Shown: positions 48,201 through 57,662 of the stretch, piece by piece
How positions within the stretch are numbered: position 1 is the first letter of the stretch
Layout: every line of letters starts with the position of its first letter
Assembly: GCF_003855395.1 (NCBI RefSeq)
Contig: NZ_CP034015.1
Span: forward strand, 2,304,001-2,368,000
Source: Shewanella livingstonensis
GTDB lineage: Bacteria; Pseudomonadota; Gammaproteobacteria; Enterobacterales; Shewanellaceae
Direction of reading: 5' to 3'
DNA: 64,000 bases
Translations under genes and position numbers: made by a program
The notes under the pieces: model-generated
Told to the model about the DNA's origin: nothing
Seen by the model: the letters and a program-made list of their open reading frames with translations, nothing else
Databases searched by the model: none

Positions 48201-49100
48201 TTAACCATTAAATGGTAAATTATGATGTTTTAAAATTAAGCTTTCTAATAATTTACAGGCAGGACCTTGCTGATCGCGATTCGGTATCACTAAATTGAGC
48301 ATTATTTTACGTTGGTAACTACCACGTAAATGTAAGCGAATGAGTTGTTTGTTGGCAATTTCTTGTTCGACTAAAAAGCTGGGTATCCAACAAAAGCCAA
48401 TATTTCGGGCCAAAATGATTTTTGCTTCATGAAAGTTAGACACAGTCCAACGTTGTTCTGCTTTTAACCACCCAATATCGTTGGTAGCATTAACGCCAGT
48501 ATCTTTAATCACAATTTGTAAGTGTTGGGCTAATTGCTTGTCATCTTCGATTAACGAAAGTTGTGCTAGAGGATGAGCAGGATGGCAGACTAATTCAAAA
48601 TTTAATTCACCTAATGGCTCAGAGATATGGCCTTTTGGAGGGGTAGCGCAGATAGCAATATCAACTTGATTATTTTTTATTAATTCGTGAGTGCCTGATA
48701 TAACTGAATCAATTATGGTCACACGAGTGCCGCGACTTTCAGGTAAAAATGCTGTTAATGACTCAACAAGGTCGTCCATCGGATAAACAATCTCTCTGGC
48801 AATAGTTAGATTAGGCTCCCAACCTTGACCTAGATTACAGGCTAATTGCTCAAGCTCTTCAACCGATTGTGTTAAGTGGCGAGAGCGCCGCAAAAGCACT
48901 TCTCCTTGTTCTGTTAAATAGGCTTTTCGACCTTTTACTTCAAGTAAGTTTATTCCTAATTGATGTTGCAACTTAGCCACAGCATGATTAAGTGATGACT
49001 GGCTTTTATTGAGTTTTTCTGCTGCTTGAGCATAACCGCCAAAATCAACGACGGCTTGGACAATTCGCCATTGTTCTAAGGTTGATTTAGCTCGGCTCAT
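48201..49100 (-). CDS. LysR-type regulator
   Basis: A 299-aa LysR regulator. The winged HTH is at about 8-65 (YAQAAEKLNKSQSSLNHAVAKLQ in pieces) and the effector domain at about 92-290 (ending LLESLILKHHNL). It is transcribed on the minus strand downstream of the terminator at 49163-49187, so it is a separate unit from the amidoligase cluster. Its targets are unknown; neither flank provides a divergent operon. Confidence 0.9.
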   Translation of the reverse strand: MSRAKSTLEQWRIVQAVVDFGGYAQAAEKLNKSQSSLNHAVAKLQHQLGINLLEVKGRKAYLTEQGEVLLRRSRHLTQSVEELEQLACNLGQGWEPNLTIAREIVYPMDDLVESLTAFLPESRGTRVTIIDSVISGTHELIKNNQVDIAICATPPKGHISEPLGELNFELVCHPAHPLAQLSLIEDDKQLAQHLQIVIKDTGVNATNDIGWLKAEQRWTVSNFHEAKIILARNIGFCWIPSFLVEQEIANKQLIRLHLRGSYQRKIMLNLVIPNRDQQGPACKLLESLILKHHNLPFNG

Positions 49101-49162
49101 TAAGTGCTCTCTGTTTTGTTGATTAATAATGAAGGAAAATCATAGCATTTTTTGTAATAAAA

Positions 49163-49187
49163 AAGGCAAATGCAGCGCATTTGCCTT
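49163..49187 (-). terminator. Terminator of the cmoA-to-DUF3541 minus-strand unit
   Basis: On the minus strand AAGGCAAATGC pairs with GCATTTGCCTT around a 3-nt loop and continues into a T6 run. It lies 26 bp after the DUF3541 stop. No other terminator was found between it and cmoA, consistent with one long transcript. Confidence 0.9.
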
Positions 49188-49213
49188 AGGCTGAACACGA
49201 CTAACACTGAGTG

Positions 49214-50338
49214 TTATTGAGCATTAACCATAGAAGCTTTTGGCTTGACTAATTTTGGCAAGTTCTTCTTGGTGCTAGGAATATTATTTAAATATGGACC
49301 TTTATGTAATGTTTCAGGCCAATCTAATAACATCATTGCTAACACGTTTCTGTGTTCACCGCTGGATAAATCAGCTTTACCATGAGGTGATGGGATCATC
49401 ATTATTTTAGGGTCATAAGCCGCAATCACGTGCTGTTTAACTTTATCAACAACTGGGTTATCACCGTTACCCGTAATTAAGAAACTAATACCCACTTCAG
49501 TAATAATATCTTCGGTGGTATCGGTTAAAATACGGTCAATGTTGTTCTCGAAATAATCTAAAATCCATTGATATTCTTTAGGTTCAACAGGGTGTTGATA
49601 ATACTCGCTCGCTGAAAAAATAAAGTGAGTCATGCCATAAATTTTATTTTTGTATTGGCTTTTTTTGAGCAGATCATCTTTACTGTTTGGATATGTTTCA
49701 ATAAAGGCTTTTTTATAAGCTTGGTAATAGTCGCCAACACCAATTTGTTTTGCCCAGTACACATAGTTAATTAATTGTGCAGCCCAAGCTTCAATCATTT
49801 TCTTATCGGTTAAAGCGGGTGCTAAGTTCACCTTTTTTAGGGTTTTTATCATTAAATCATGACAAGGACCAGTAAAGCCAAATTCATCGACACGACTGGC
49901 ATAACGTAATAATACATCGCTATACAACATAAAATTAGGGTAAGGAGCCACGGCTGCCTTACGAGCTATACCACGAGGACCATTACCTAATTTATCTACT
50001 TCTATTTGTGACTCGCTTTTAATAAAGCCTGGTTTATCCAGATTACAAGAATAGTAGGCTTGACGTTCAGCAATAGTGAGCAAATCAATTAATGAACCAT
50101 TGGCATATTTGGTTTCACCCGTCATGCGGTATTGACGGATGGAATAATGGCCTTGGACTCTCGGCGGTAATGAATAAAGCTGGGTTTCTAAATTAGCTTT
50201 GATACCTTGATAAACTTGTTCTGCCGTTAATTGGTGAGCTGTTTTGTCGACGGGCTCTTTTGCCAACGCCACACTACTAAACAACGTCGCTGACAATAGT
50301 AAGTACGAGAGTGTTTTACTGTTGCGTAGTTCCAGCAT
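49214..50338 (-). CDS. DUF3541 exported protein of the amidoligase cluster
   Basis: A 374-aa exported protein with a signal peptide over about residues 1-26 (VALA-KEPVD). The remainder is mainly helical, with several conserved-looking patches (LYSLPPRVQGHYSIRQYRMTG, SGEHRNVLAMMLLDWPETLHKG, both split here) and one Cys pair (C97 and C157). I assign it to DUF3541, known from Vibrio and Shewanella but without a function. The ATG at 50338 has AGGAG 8-12 nt upstream, while an in-frame start 19 codons earlier lies inside the M3-like gene. It overlaps that gene by 23 nt, indicating coupled translation. Confidence 0.78.
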   Translation of the reverse strand: MLELRNSKTLSYLLLSATLFSSVALAKEPVDKTAHQLTAEQVYQGIKANLETQLYSLPPRVQGHYSIRQYRMTGETKYANGSLIDLLTIAERQAYYSCNLDKPGFIKSESQIEVDKLGNGPRGIARKAAVAPYPNFMLYSDVLLRYASRVDEFGFTGPCHDLMIKTLKKVNLAPALTDKKMIEAWAAQLINYVYWAKQIGVGDYYQAYKKAFIETYPNSKDDLLKKSQYKNKIYGMTHFIFSASEYYQHPVEPKEYQWILDYFENNIDRILTDTTEDIITEVGISFLITGNGDNPVVDKVKQHVIAAYDPKIMMIPSPHGKADLSSGEHRNVLAMMLLDWPETLHKGPYLNNIPSTKKNLPKLVKPKASMVNAQ

Positions 50339-52094
50339 GTTTAAATCTCCTGATGAGTGAATGTGGGTCAATCGGCGGGCCAATGAGCTGCTCAAGTTGA
50401 TCGTTTAAGGTTAAATATGTTTCGTTTACAACCAGTAAAGTGAATATTTCTTTTGCGGATTTTCTGGCCGGTGTCTCAGAAATAATCAGTTGAGTTAACG
50501 CGTTATGCCATAAAGGAAGATAATGATTAATGCCTTCATTAGCAATAGCTTGATAACTATATATTGCATCAGTTGCGCTTGGCCATTGTTGACCAAAGCT
50601 TTGCTCAAAAGCCACTGATAATGATTGGTTATGACTTAACCAATCATCTTGTTTCTCTCCTTCTATATCACCTTGATACTGATAAAATGCCAGTGAGACT
50701 TTTGCTCTAAACACCCCGAGTTGTTGTTGGTATTGCTCGGCTAATTGATGGCGCCCAGACAATTCAGGTAAATTAAGCTGCTGCTTAATATAGTGGGCTA
50801 ACCACTGTGTTGCAATAGCATGAGTATCGATGTTTTGTCCTCTGTTGGTGAGAAAATAAAACTGCCCACCTTGCGCTAAGGATACTATTGCCTGGCTCAA
50901 TGCGATAATTAATTTTTGTTGTTGTATCGAGTGGGTTAAGTGTTGTGGAAAACTAAGCGCATATTGGCCAAATTGATGGCCAATAACGGTTTGTTTTATC
51001 AATTGCCCATCTACGTTTCGACTATATTGCTGTTTACTGTGCGGATAGGTAAAGATTTCACCCAGTAATCGTTGTTGATGCCAAACCCGAATCATTCGTG
51101 TGTTACTCAGGCGATTATGCTCAATATCATCAGCGGAGGCATTCGATTTATCCATGTTTATTAGCTCAAACTTAAGACCTATAGACTCCAGGCTATCGAA
51201 TATTTGTTGTAAAAAAACAGTGGAGCTCATCGTTTCCATGCTAGATGATTTACTGGCTCGGCTCAGTGCACGGGCTATGTTCCATGGCGCAATGTCGAGG
51301 TCAACGGTTTGACTGGCTAAAAATCGTGCTAGCTGCGTTGGGTCTAAACCATGCAATGACAACTGAGCTTGGGCTGTATTGCTATATTGTTGTTGTATTG
51401 CGCGTTGTTGCTGCAGTTGATGGATCAATGCAAGCGCAGGGGTTTGTTGGGCTTTAGCGCGAATTTGGTAGGCGAGCCACGCTTGTTTTCTACAGTATTC
51501 ATTAGGTTGTTTAATTAAATACTTAGCAATATTAATATCGATATTAGTCTTGCCATCAGATTCAATATTAGCCTTTTGGGTTAATACACAATCTTGCTGA
51601 TTAAATTGCATAGTAAATTGTTGACGTGACAATGCTTGATGAATACTTGCTTGGGCACTGTGCAGTTGTGATTTTTCGATTAACGGCCATTGGGTTCGTA
51701 TTATCGTGATTAAACGCTGCCCTAACTGATCATAAGGTGATTCAAGGTACGGTAGTTTATCAATGAGGTATTGGGTTTGTGCTGCAGTTGTTAATGCATA
51801 CAGTTCATCGGCAAGGTGTAGCTGACACCATAATAAACCTTGTTTATTGAGGCTATCGTTGGCGAAAGGGCGATAATATTGAATTCTGTCATTGATATTA
51901 TTTAACGCAATAGTGCGCTTTTCAAATTCTACAGCTTGTTGTTCAACAGACTGAAAAGAAGCAAGCTTATCTGGTTCTAACTCAGGTTGATATTGTAAGC
52001 ACTGCTCGATGAACAGTGCTAAAGGATTAGCCACAGCATTTGCTGTGGCTAAAATATTAAAAAATAGGGTTGCTACAAAAATGCTTTTTAGCAT
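50316..52094 (-). CDS. Exported M3-peptidase-like protein lacking HExxH
   Basis: A 592-aa exported protein with a signal peptide (about 1-21). Several segments recall M3 oligopeptidases: CRKQAWLAYQIRAKAQ like the REKxYxAYxxRA helix, and a C-terminal NDQLEQLIGPPIDPHSLIRRFKHAG like the FxGRxPxxxxLLxxxG end. The zinc site is missing: no HExxH occurs anywhere, and the place where HEFGHALH would fall reads ALSQAIVSL. It may be a pseudopeptidase acting by binding. The M3 relationship rests on my own reading. ATG 52094 is preferred over TTG 52112. It overlaps the ATP-grasp gene by 38 nt. Confidence 0.62.
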   Translation of the reverse strand: MLKSIFVATLFFNILATANAVANPLALFIEQCLQYQPELEPDKLASFQSVEQQAVEFEKRTIALNNINDRIQYYRPFANDSLNKQGLLWCQLHLADELYALTTAAQTQYLIDKLPYLESPYDQLGQRLITIIRTQWPLIEKSQLHSAQASIHQALSRQQFTMQFNQQDCVLTQKANIESDGKTNIDINIAKYLIKQPNEYCRKQAWLAYQIRAKAQQTPALALIHQLQQQRAIQQQYSNTAQAQLSLHGLDPTQLARFLASQTVDLDIAPWNIARALSRASKSSSMETMSSTVFLQQIFDSLESIGLKFELINMDKSNASADDIEHNRLSNTRMIRVWHQQRLLGEIFTYPHSKQQYSRNVDGQLIKQTVIGHQFGQYALSFPQHLTHSIQQQKLIIALSQAIVSLAQGGQFYFLTNRGQNIDTHAIATQWLAHYIKQQLNLPELSGRHQLAEQYQQQLGVFRAKVSLAFYQYQGDIEGEKQDDWLSHNQSLSVAFEQSFGQQWPSATDAIYSYQAIANEGINHYLPLWHNALTQLIISETPARKSAKEIFTLLVVNETYLTLNDQLEQLIGPPIDPHSLIRRFKHAGTTQQ

Positions 52095-53013
52095 AAGCCA
52101 CACGTTCCTCAACAGACATTGTTGAGCTTTTCATCGCTTCAACATGCTTAAGTCGAGGTAAAATCCCTCTACCATTGGCAATTTGAATTGTTAAACCTGG
52201 ACGGGCATTCAATTCAAGTAACAATGGACCTTTGTTTTTATCTAACACCATGTCAGTACCCAAATACCCTAATTCACACATTTCATAGGCACTCGATGCC
52301 GTGTGGAGTAGGGTTTCCCAATGAGGAACAACTATGTTCGACAGTGGGAAGTGGGTATCAGGATGTTTATCAACAGGTAAATCAAATTGCACTGCGTGCA
52401 AACTGTTTCCGGTAGCGATATCTAAACCTACACCGACAGCACCTTGATGTAAGTTTGCTTTGCCATCTGATGCGGCGGTTGATAAACGTAACATTCCCAT
52501 TACAGGAAAGCCTTTAAAGACAATTAGGCGGATGTCAGGGACACCTTCATAACTTAAGCCTTCAAAGACAGGGTCAAATTCAATTAACCCTTCTACAATT
52601 GCGACATCTGGCTTACCACCAAGTGAGAATAAACCACTTAAAATGTTAGATACATGACGATAAATTTCGCTATGAGTCACTTCATGGCCATTGGGCTTGT
52701 AATAACAGCCATTGCTCACTCTGGTGATCACCATAATCCCTTTACCGCCAGACCCTTTTGCTGGCTTGATTACAAAACCAGTTCGGTCAAGTACCATAGT
52801 TGGTATTTCTTGGATTTTATGTTGTTGATGAACAACTCCAATTAAATCGGGAACCGCAATACCATTAGCAAGCGCAAGTTGCTTAGTAATTAGCTTGTCA
52901 TCAACGCGTTTATAAAACTTACGCTGATTATAACGACCAATATAGCTAATGTTGCGCCTGTTCATGTTGAGTACACCGCTACGGCTTAATTCCCAGGGCC
53001 AGGCGTACTTCAT
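52057..53013 (-). CDS. Alpha-L-glutamate ligase-like ATP-grasp protein
   Basis: A 318-aa cytoplasmic ATP-grasp ligase of the RimK-related group (TIGR02291-like). The ATP-binding lysine K83 is in FVIKPAKGSGGKG (glycine loop 87-92), and the metal-binding pair E267/N269 lies in LLLELNARPG. In this family, an amino acid (probably glutamate) is ligated to a carboxylate of an unidentified acceptor. Its acceptor is unknown; the envelope neighbours suggest an exported peptide or lipid-linked product. The gene overlaps both the upstream membrane gene (1 nt) and the downstream M3-like gene (38 nt). Confidence 0.85.
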   Translation of the reverse strand: MKYAWPWELSRSGVLNMNRRNISYIGRYNQRKFYKRVDDKLITKQLALANGIAVPDLIGVVHQQHKIQEIPTMVLDRTGFVIKPAKGSGGKGIMVITRVSNGCYYKPNGHEVTHSEIYRHVSNILSGLFSLGGKPDVAIVEGLIEFDPVFEGLSYEGVPDIRLIVFKGFPVMGMLRLSTAASDGKANLHQGAVGVGLDIATGNSLHAVQFDLPVDKHPDTHFPLSNIVVPHWETLLHTASSAYEMCELGYLGTDMVLDKNKGPLLLELNARPGLTIQIANGRGILPRLKHVEAMKSSTMSVEERVAYAKKHFCSNPIF

Positions 53014-54521
53014 TATTGCTCTCCAACTAATGGTTTAAAGCGTTTTAGCTCAGTTAAACGGTAACCAGTGTACTGTCCCATCACTAATACCAACGCTAAG
53101 ATCACTAAATGAACACCCAAGAAGTTGAATACCCAATGTTGAACTAATTGGTTGTCCATGGCTAAGTATGCCAATGTGGCTACAAATAAGCTGCCACCAC
53201 CTGATACAAAGACTTTCTTAGGGCCTTCCTCTTCCCAGAGAATCGACATACGTTCAATGGTCCATGCCAGAATGATCATCGGGAAGAAGGTAATCGTTAA
53301 GCCTTCACTTAAGCCCAGTTTGAATGAGATTAGGGTAAATAAGCCGATAATAAAAATAACCACAATGATTACCGCCGATATTCGGGATATGAGCAGTAAG
53401 TTGAGTGTCGACAGATAGGAACGGATCATTAAACCAAAAGCAACAATCAGTAAGAATCCAATTAGGCCAGTTAAGAGTGTAGTTTGAATAAATGCCAGAG
53501 CAATCAATACCGGCATAAATGTACCCGATGTTTTGATGCCGACAATCACGCGTAAAAACACCACAACTAATACCCCGATAGGGATTAATAGAATGCCTTT
53601 AAATGTACTTTGTTCTTCAAGCGGTAATTGATACAGAGAGAAATCCCACGCATCGTCATTCATCATCATATCGATAGATGTCGCCAACGCTGAACGAGTA
53701 TCTTGCAGCATTGAAAAATTCACTAATGAATTAGTTCCGCCCATAACATCAAGCACTGAATTACCAGTATATTCCCATAACACTAGGGTATTATCACGGC
53801 CTTTCTTGTTGTTTGGAACGTCGAAAAGCTCCCATTCACCATCATTATAAACTTGAACGTATGACGTGAGCTGCTGACGGCGTCGCTGATCTTCAAGTTG
53901 CAGACCGTTAACAATACGTGCCGGTACACCTTTTGAGTGCAGCATGTGCACAAACAAATTGGTTGGAGTATTAGCAGATAATAGTAAAGCCATATTTTGG
54001 CTTTGATCATTATCATTAATCAAATTCATTAGTTGCTGAGCAAAAGACAAATTAGTTGCACTGCGTACCCATACTTCTTCTGTTATTTGCTCTGCAGCTG
54101 ATTTTTCAGTTGCAGGCCATAAGTAAGCTTCAGGTGCGACAGGCACTTCATCTGTTTCAATATTGAGTTTTCCAGTCGGTACCAAAGTCACTCGATAATA
54201 CAGGGCTTGTGAGCCTGAAGCTTCACGAATGGACCACACCGCACGACGATTCTTGGCTTCAGCTGAAATAGTCAAACCATAGCCTGGTGACGATGCATTT
54301 TCGACTAAAATGTCAAACGCAGGATCGTTAGGTAATGAAAAATTGACTTCAGCAGGCTGGTTAGTGCCATTAAAACTGATTTTGGCATCAACGGCCCAAC
54401 TTTGTACCTGTTCACCAGGTAAAAACGGCACATTGTGTTCTATACCACGATATATGCTGGTGCTGATCCCGATGATAAATAGCAACGCAACAAATATGTA
54501 AAACGGTTTACGAGAATGCAT
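53013..54521 (-). CDS. Inactive transglutaminase fused to a seven-helix membrane domain
   Basis: A 502-aa membrane protein. One N-terminal helix (about 6-24) is followed by a periplasmic region with a beta domain and a transglutaminase-like domain (about 150-260). The Cys normally before the GxPAR helix is absent (NTPTNLFVHMLHSKGVPAR) and the His position reads TSYVQVY, so catalysis is unlikely. Six to seven helices follow at about 308-490. This is the architecture I know from amidoligase clusters beside ATP-grasp and retropepsin-like genes. It is 8 bp from the upstream lipoprotein gene and its AGGA lies within that gene's stop region. Confidence 0.85.
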   Translation of the reverse strand: MHSRKPFYIFVALLFIIGISTSIYRGIEHNVPFLPGEQVQSWAVDAKISFNGTNQPAEVNFSLPNDPAFDILVENASSPGYGLTISAEAKNRRAVWSIREASGSQALYYRVTLVPTGKLNIETDEVPVAPEAYLWPATEKSAAEQITEEVWVRSATNLSFAQQLMNLINDNDQSQNMALLLSANTPTNLFVHMLHSKGVPARIVNGLQLEDQRRRQQLTSYVQVYNDGEWELFDVPNNKKGRDNTLVLWEYTGNSVLDVMGGTNSLVNFSMLQDTRSALATSIDMMMNDDAWDFSLYQLPLEEQSTFKGILLIPIGVLVVVFLRVIVGIKTSGTFMPVLIALAFIQTTLLTGLIGFLLIVAFGLMIRSYLSTLNLLLISRISAVIIVVIFIIGLFTLISFKLGLSEGLTITFFPMIILAWTIERMSILWEEEGPKKVFVSGGGSLFVATLAYLAMDNQLVQHWVFNFLGVHLVILALVLVMGQYTGYRLTELKRFKPLVGEQ

Positions 54522-54529
54522 TACGGATC

Positions 54530-55300
54530 CTACTTAATTAACGTGGTAATTTGGTTTTTGGCTTTACCATGAATGTAGATTTGGCCTACATCAACAATGG
54601 CAATATCTTTCATAAACTTGCGACCTAGTAACAGAGGATAATCTAGGTGGCTTCGATCCGTAAGGTTTAAATCTGTTTCGGCGGCATATTTACCTATTTT
54701 TAAATGAGCATGGATAACGGGACGACGATCATCACCCGTATCAGCATCTTGTTTAATACGTACAAAGCGTTCTACTTTAGATTCAAACGTATTGACGGGT
54801 TGATCTATACCATTAGTTAGCACGTCATAGCGAACCCACTGTTCACCTTCACGTTCAAATAATACGATATTACGTGCATCTAATGATGATGATTCTGCAC
54901 CCGTATCGATACGAGTGGCAAACTTAGCTTTTACTTCATCAACAAATACACTTTCGACTTCACCTAATAGAAACTTTTCGCCGATAATGTTTTCTGGACA
55001 TTGCTGCAGAATTTCTGCTGCTTTTTGTATTGGCGGTTGAACAATAATTGTTTTCGGTTTTTGGTTCATCGCGGTACTAACTTGGGTCTTCAACTTTCTG
55101 ATTTCGTCAGACAGCGCCGTCATCGTGTCTGCATGTTGGCTATTTTGTGAATTTATCACATCAATAATAGCGGTTTGAGACACTTGCAAACTGCTATTCA
55201 AATCAGCATTGGTTAGCGGAGGTGTTATTGGTTTTTGAGTATTTGTACAACCCGACATAAGGGCCGCTGCAACGGATAGAGCAATTACCTGCTTTAACAT
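54530..55300 (-). CDS. Retropepsin-like lipoprotein (so-called ATP-dependent zinc protease, RimK/LysX-associated)
   Basis: A 256-aa lipoprotein with lipobox LMSGC (Cys18), so the protein is anchored in the envelope. A coiled-coil-prone segment (about 38-80) and the conserved CPENIIGEKFLLGEVE block precede the protease domain. D132-T-G-A at the start of the domain is the aspartyl-protease signature of single-domain retropepsins, although the family was once named a zinc protease. A hydrophobic Asp-dyad partner would come from dimerisation. It is the first gene of the envelope cluster and lies 25 bp after cmoB. Confidence 0.83.
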   Translation of the reverse strand: MLKQVIALSVAAALMSGCTNTQKPITPPLTNADLNSSLQVSQTAIIDVINSQNSQHADTMTALSDEIRKLKTQVSTAMNQKPKTIIVQPPIQKAAEILQQCPENIIGEKFLLGEVESVFVDEVKAKFATRIDTGAESSSLDARNIVLFEREGEQWVRYDVLTNGIDQPVNTFESKVERFVRIKQDADTGDDRRPVIHAHLKIGKYAAETDLNLTDRSHLDYPLLLGRKFMKDIAIVDVGQIYIHGKAKNQITTLIK

Positions 55301-55325
55301 GTCAATTCCTGTTGAATAATATTAT

Positions 55326-56318
55326 TTATACTAAATCGAGATTCGGTTGGTTCTTTGTTGCGATAATGATGGCCCTCTTGGGCGCAGGATAACCTTCTAT
55401 AGTTAAGCTCACATCATTAGGATCAAGATAGTCGACTAGAGATTCATTTTTCATCCAGTGGGTGCTGCGTTGTTCTGCTAGCGAGGTGATATCAATGTCA
55501 ACACAACGAATATCGGTAAACTCGCATTTCTTTAACCATAGCATTAAGGCTGCAACAGAAGGTAAAAACCAAACGTTGTTCATTTTGCCATATCTATCTT
55601 CGGGTACAAGCACCGCATTTTCATCGCCATCAATAACCAGAGTTTCAAGAACCAGTTCACCACCGACTCTTAATTGGTCCCGTAATTGTAGTAGATGATC
55701 TATAGGTGAGCGGCGGTGATAGAGTACGCCCATAGAAAACACCGTATCAAATGCATCCAAAGCAGGTAACTCTTCAATACCTAAGGGCAGTAAATGTACC
55801 GGGTGCTGATTACCTGCAACCCGTTTAATCGCTTCAAACTGACATAAGAATAATGGTGACGGGTCAATCCCGACCACTCGTGCTGCACCATCACCCAACA
55901 TCCGCCACATGTGGTAGCCACTGCCGCAACCGACATCTAACACAGTACGATTTTTTAAAGGTGAAATGTAATTTTTAACTCGATCCCATTTCCAATCACT
56001 GCGCCATTCGGTATCAATTTGAATACCATGAACACAAAATGGACCTTTACGCCACGGTTGAAAGACAGCCAATAGGTTGGTGAGTTTTTCAACTTGACCG
56101 GGGCTGAGTTGTTCTCCGGTTCCAATCGTTACACTGCTGCTAAAATCTACTTTGTCAGGTTGTGGATAATGTAATTTATTGAGCACTTTTTCCCATTTAG
56201 GCAAATTACCATGCTTATGATCTCGTTGCCATTTACCTAAAATAGCTGGTAATGTTTCTAACCAATGTTGTAAGTTAGAATCAGCAATATCTTTATAAAA
56301 AGAACTGAAATTGATCAT
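55326..56318 (-). CDS. cmoB: tRNA U34 carboxymethyltransferase
   Basis: Transfers the carboxymethyl group from carboxy-SAM (made by CmoA) to 5-hydroxyuridine 34 of tRNA, giving cmo5U. The 330 aa align by eye with E. coli CmoB along their length: SHWLETLP-like start, [19 protein letters not shown], the SAM motif [34 protein letters not shown] and EGYPAPKRA. It overlaps cmoA by 4 nt. Confidence 0.97.
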   Translation of the reverse strand: MINFSSFYKDIADSNLQHWLETLPAILGKWQRDHKHGNLPKWEKVLNKLHYPQPDKVDFSSSVTIGTGEQLSPGQVEKLTNLLAVFQPWRKGPFCVHGIQIDTEWRSDWKWDRVKNYISPLKNRTVLDVGCGSGYHMWRMLGDGAARVVGIDPSPLFLCQFEAIKRVAGNQHPVHLLPLGIEELPALDAFDTVFSMGVLYHRRSPIDHLLQLRDQLRVGGELVLETLVIDGDENAVLVPEDRYGKMNNVWFLPSVAALMLWLKKCEFTDIRCVDIDITSLAEQRSTHWMKNESLVDYLDPNDVSLTIEGYPAPKRAIIIATKNQPNLDLV

Positions 56319-57046
56319 TTAATCGCTACCATTGAAGCAAAGTTGAAACACTGAAACCAGACAGAGAAATGACTGAAGCCGTTTTCGGTTAAGCGTTTTT
56401 GGTGCACATTTAAGCTGTCTGGACGCATAACGTTTTCTAATGCACTGCGTTTTTGACTTATTTCGAGCTCACTATACCCATTTGCACGCTTAAAATCTAA
56501 ATGCTGTTCATCTAATAACTGTTGAATTTGATTATCTTCAAAAAATAACTTTTCTGAAATGACTAAAATCCCACCAGGTAACATACCGTCATATATGCGT
56601 TTAATTAGCGCATCTCTGTCATGAATAGGCAAAAATTGTAGGGTAAAGTTTAGCACTACCATCGACGCATTTTGAATGTCGATTTCTCTTATATCGGCAC
56701 ACAGTAAGTTAACCTTTATGTCGCTGACATAAGCCGCCAGATTTTCATTACAACGCTCAATCATAGACTGGCTGTTATCTACGGCATAAATTTGACACTC
56801 ACGTCCTTCAATTTGGCGACGAATACTTAACGTTGCTGAGCCTAACGAGCTGCCTAGATCGTATATATTGCTTCTGGGTGTGACAAATCGGTTAGCAAAA
56901 TCACCAATGGTATTGATAATTTGTGCGTAACCAGGAACCGAGCGGCGGATCATGTCATTAAATACACCCGCGACACGTTGATCAAATTGAAAATCAGTAA
57001 TTTGGCCTGTTGCATTAGCGTATATCGTATCTTGTTGAGGGTTCAT
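56315..57046 (-). CDS. cmoA: Carboxy-SAM synthase
   Basis: Converts SAM and prephenate to carboxy-SAM, the cofactor of CmoB. The 243 aa include [19 protein letters not shown] at the N-terminus, [14 protein letters not shown] as the SAM motif, [12 protein letters not shown], and NFTLQFLP. It is the first gene of the minus-strand unit that runs to 49.2 kb. Confidence 0.96.
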   Translation of the reverse strand: MNPQQDTIYANATGQITDFQFDQRVAGVFNDMIRRSVPGYAQIINTIGDFANRFVTPRSNIYDLGSSLGSATLSIRRQIEGRECQIYAVDNSQSMIERCNENLAAYVSDIKVNLLCADIREIDIQNASMVVLNFTLQFLPIHDRDALIKRIYDGMLPGGILVISEKLFFEDNQIQQLLDEQHLDFKRANGYSELEISQKRSALENVMRPDSLNVHQKRLTENGFSHFSVWFQCFNFASMVAIK

Positions 57047-57662
57047 GAGTTGTTATGTAAAAAAATTATGTTTGTATTTTAGCTAATGATAGTGAACTGC
57101 AGCAAGTATCCTATTGTGTTTTTGTGAGTTTTTTTTCAAATAGTTGGATATGTTGTAAACAGGACCTGTTTTGAATGCTGATATTATATACAATCCGTTT
57201 AAATTATTAATGTGGCTTCGTAAAATTTGCAGGAAACAAGGTTAAATAATGATATTATTTAGCCTTGTTACAAAATAGTAACAAAAAGTGTCTGCTATGC
57301 TATTTTATTCTTTATTACGAGCGCTAATGGTATTTATCGTTGGGAATATGCAGCTAAATGCATTAAAAATGACAATGCAGCGGTTCATTAAATAGCTTAA
57401 ACCAGCTTGGGGTAATAAATGGTCATTAATCAATTTTTTGGTCTTGCTCGCTTCGTGGTATTGATCTGCAATAGACTTGTTATAAGCGCAGCGATAAACA
57501 AGTTATAGCGTCTTGTTGGCTAAAATGGCAAGTTTGATATGAATATAAGTGAAATAATCTGATTTTTAGTTTATGTATCCATCTCTGTTAGTTCGAGTTG
57601 AGATTAAATAACCCGAGTTCAGATTAAATCAGTATAAAAAGTGAAAGTATTAGGGAAAAAAC
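57047..57662. promoter_or_regulatory. 616-bp divergent region with nested palindromes
   Basis: Separates cmoA (minus) from the diguanylate cyclase (plus). At 57235-57269 a 16-bp stem forms between AACAAGGTTAAATAAT and ATTATTTAGCCTTGTT (one G-U) around a GAT loop; it overlaps a second inverted repeat TTGTTAC/GTAACAA at 57265-57284. These may be an operator cluster or a hairpin RNA. A 32-codon frame at 57297-57395 has no ribosome-binding site and is not called. The last 300 bp show no gene. Confidence 0.5.

Noticed and set aside
52188..52845. Plus-strand frames opposite the ATP-grasp gene
   Set aside because: They overlap motif-bearing codons of the ligase, and have no ribosome-binding site.
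57297..57395. 32-codon ORF (MLFYSLLRALMVF start)
   Set aside because: No ribosome-binding site and no recognised family. AT-rich regions yield such frames by chance.
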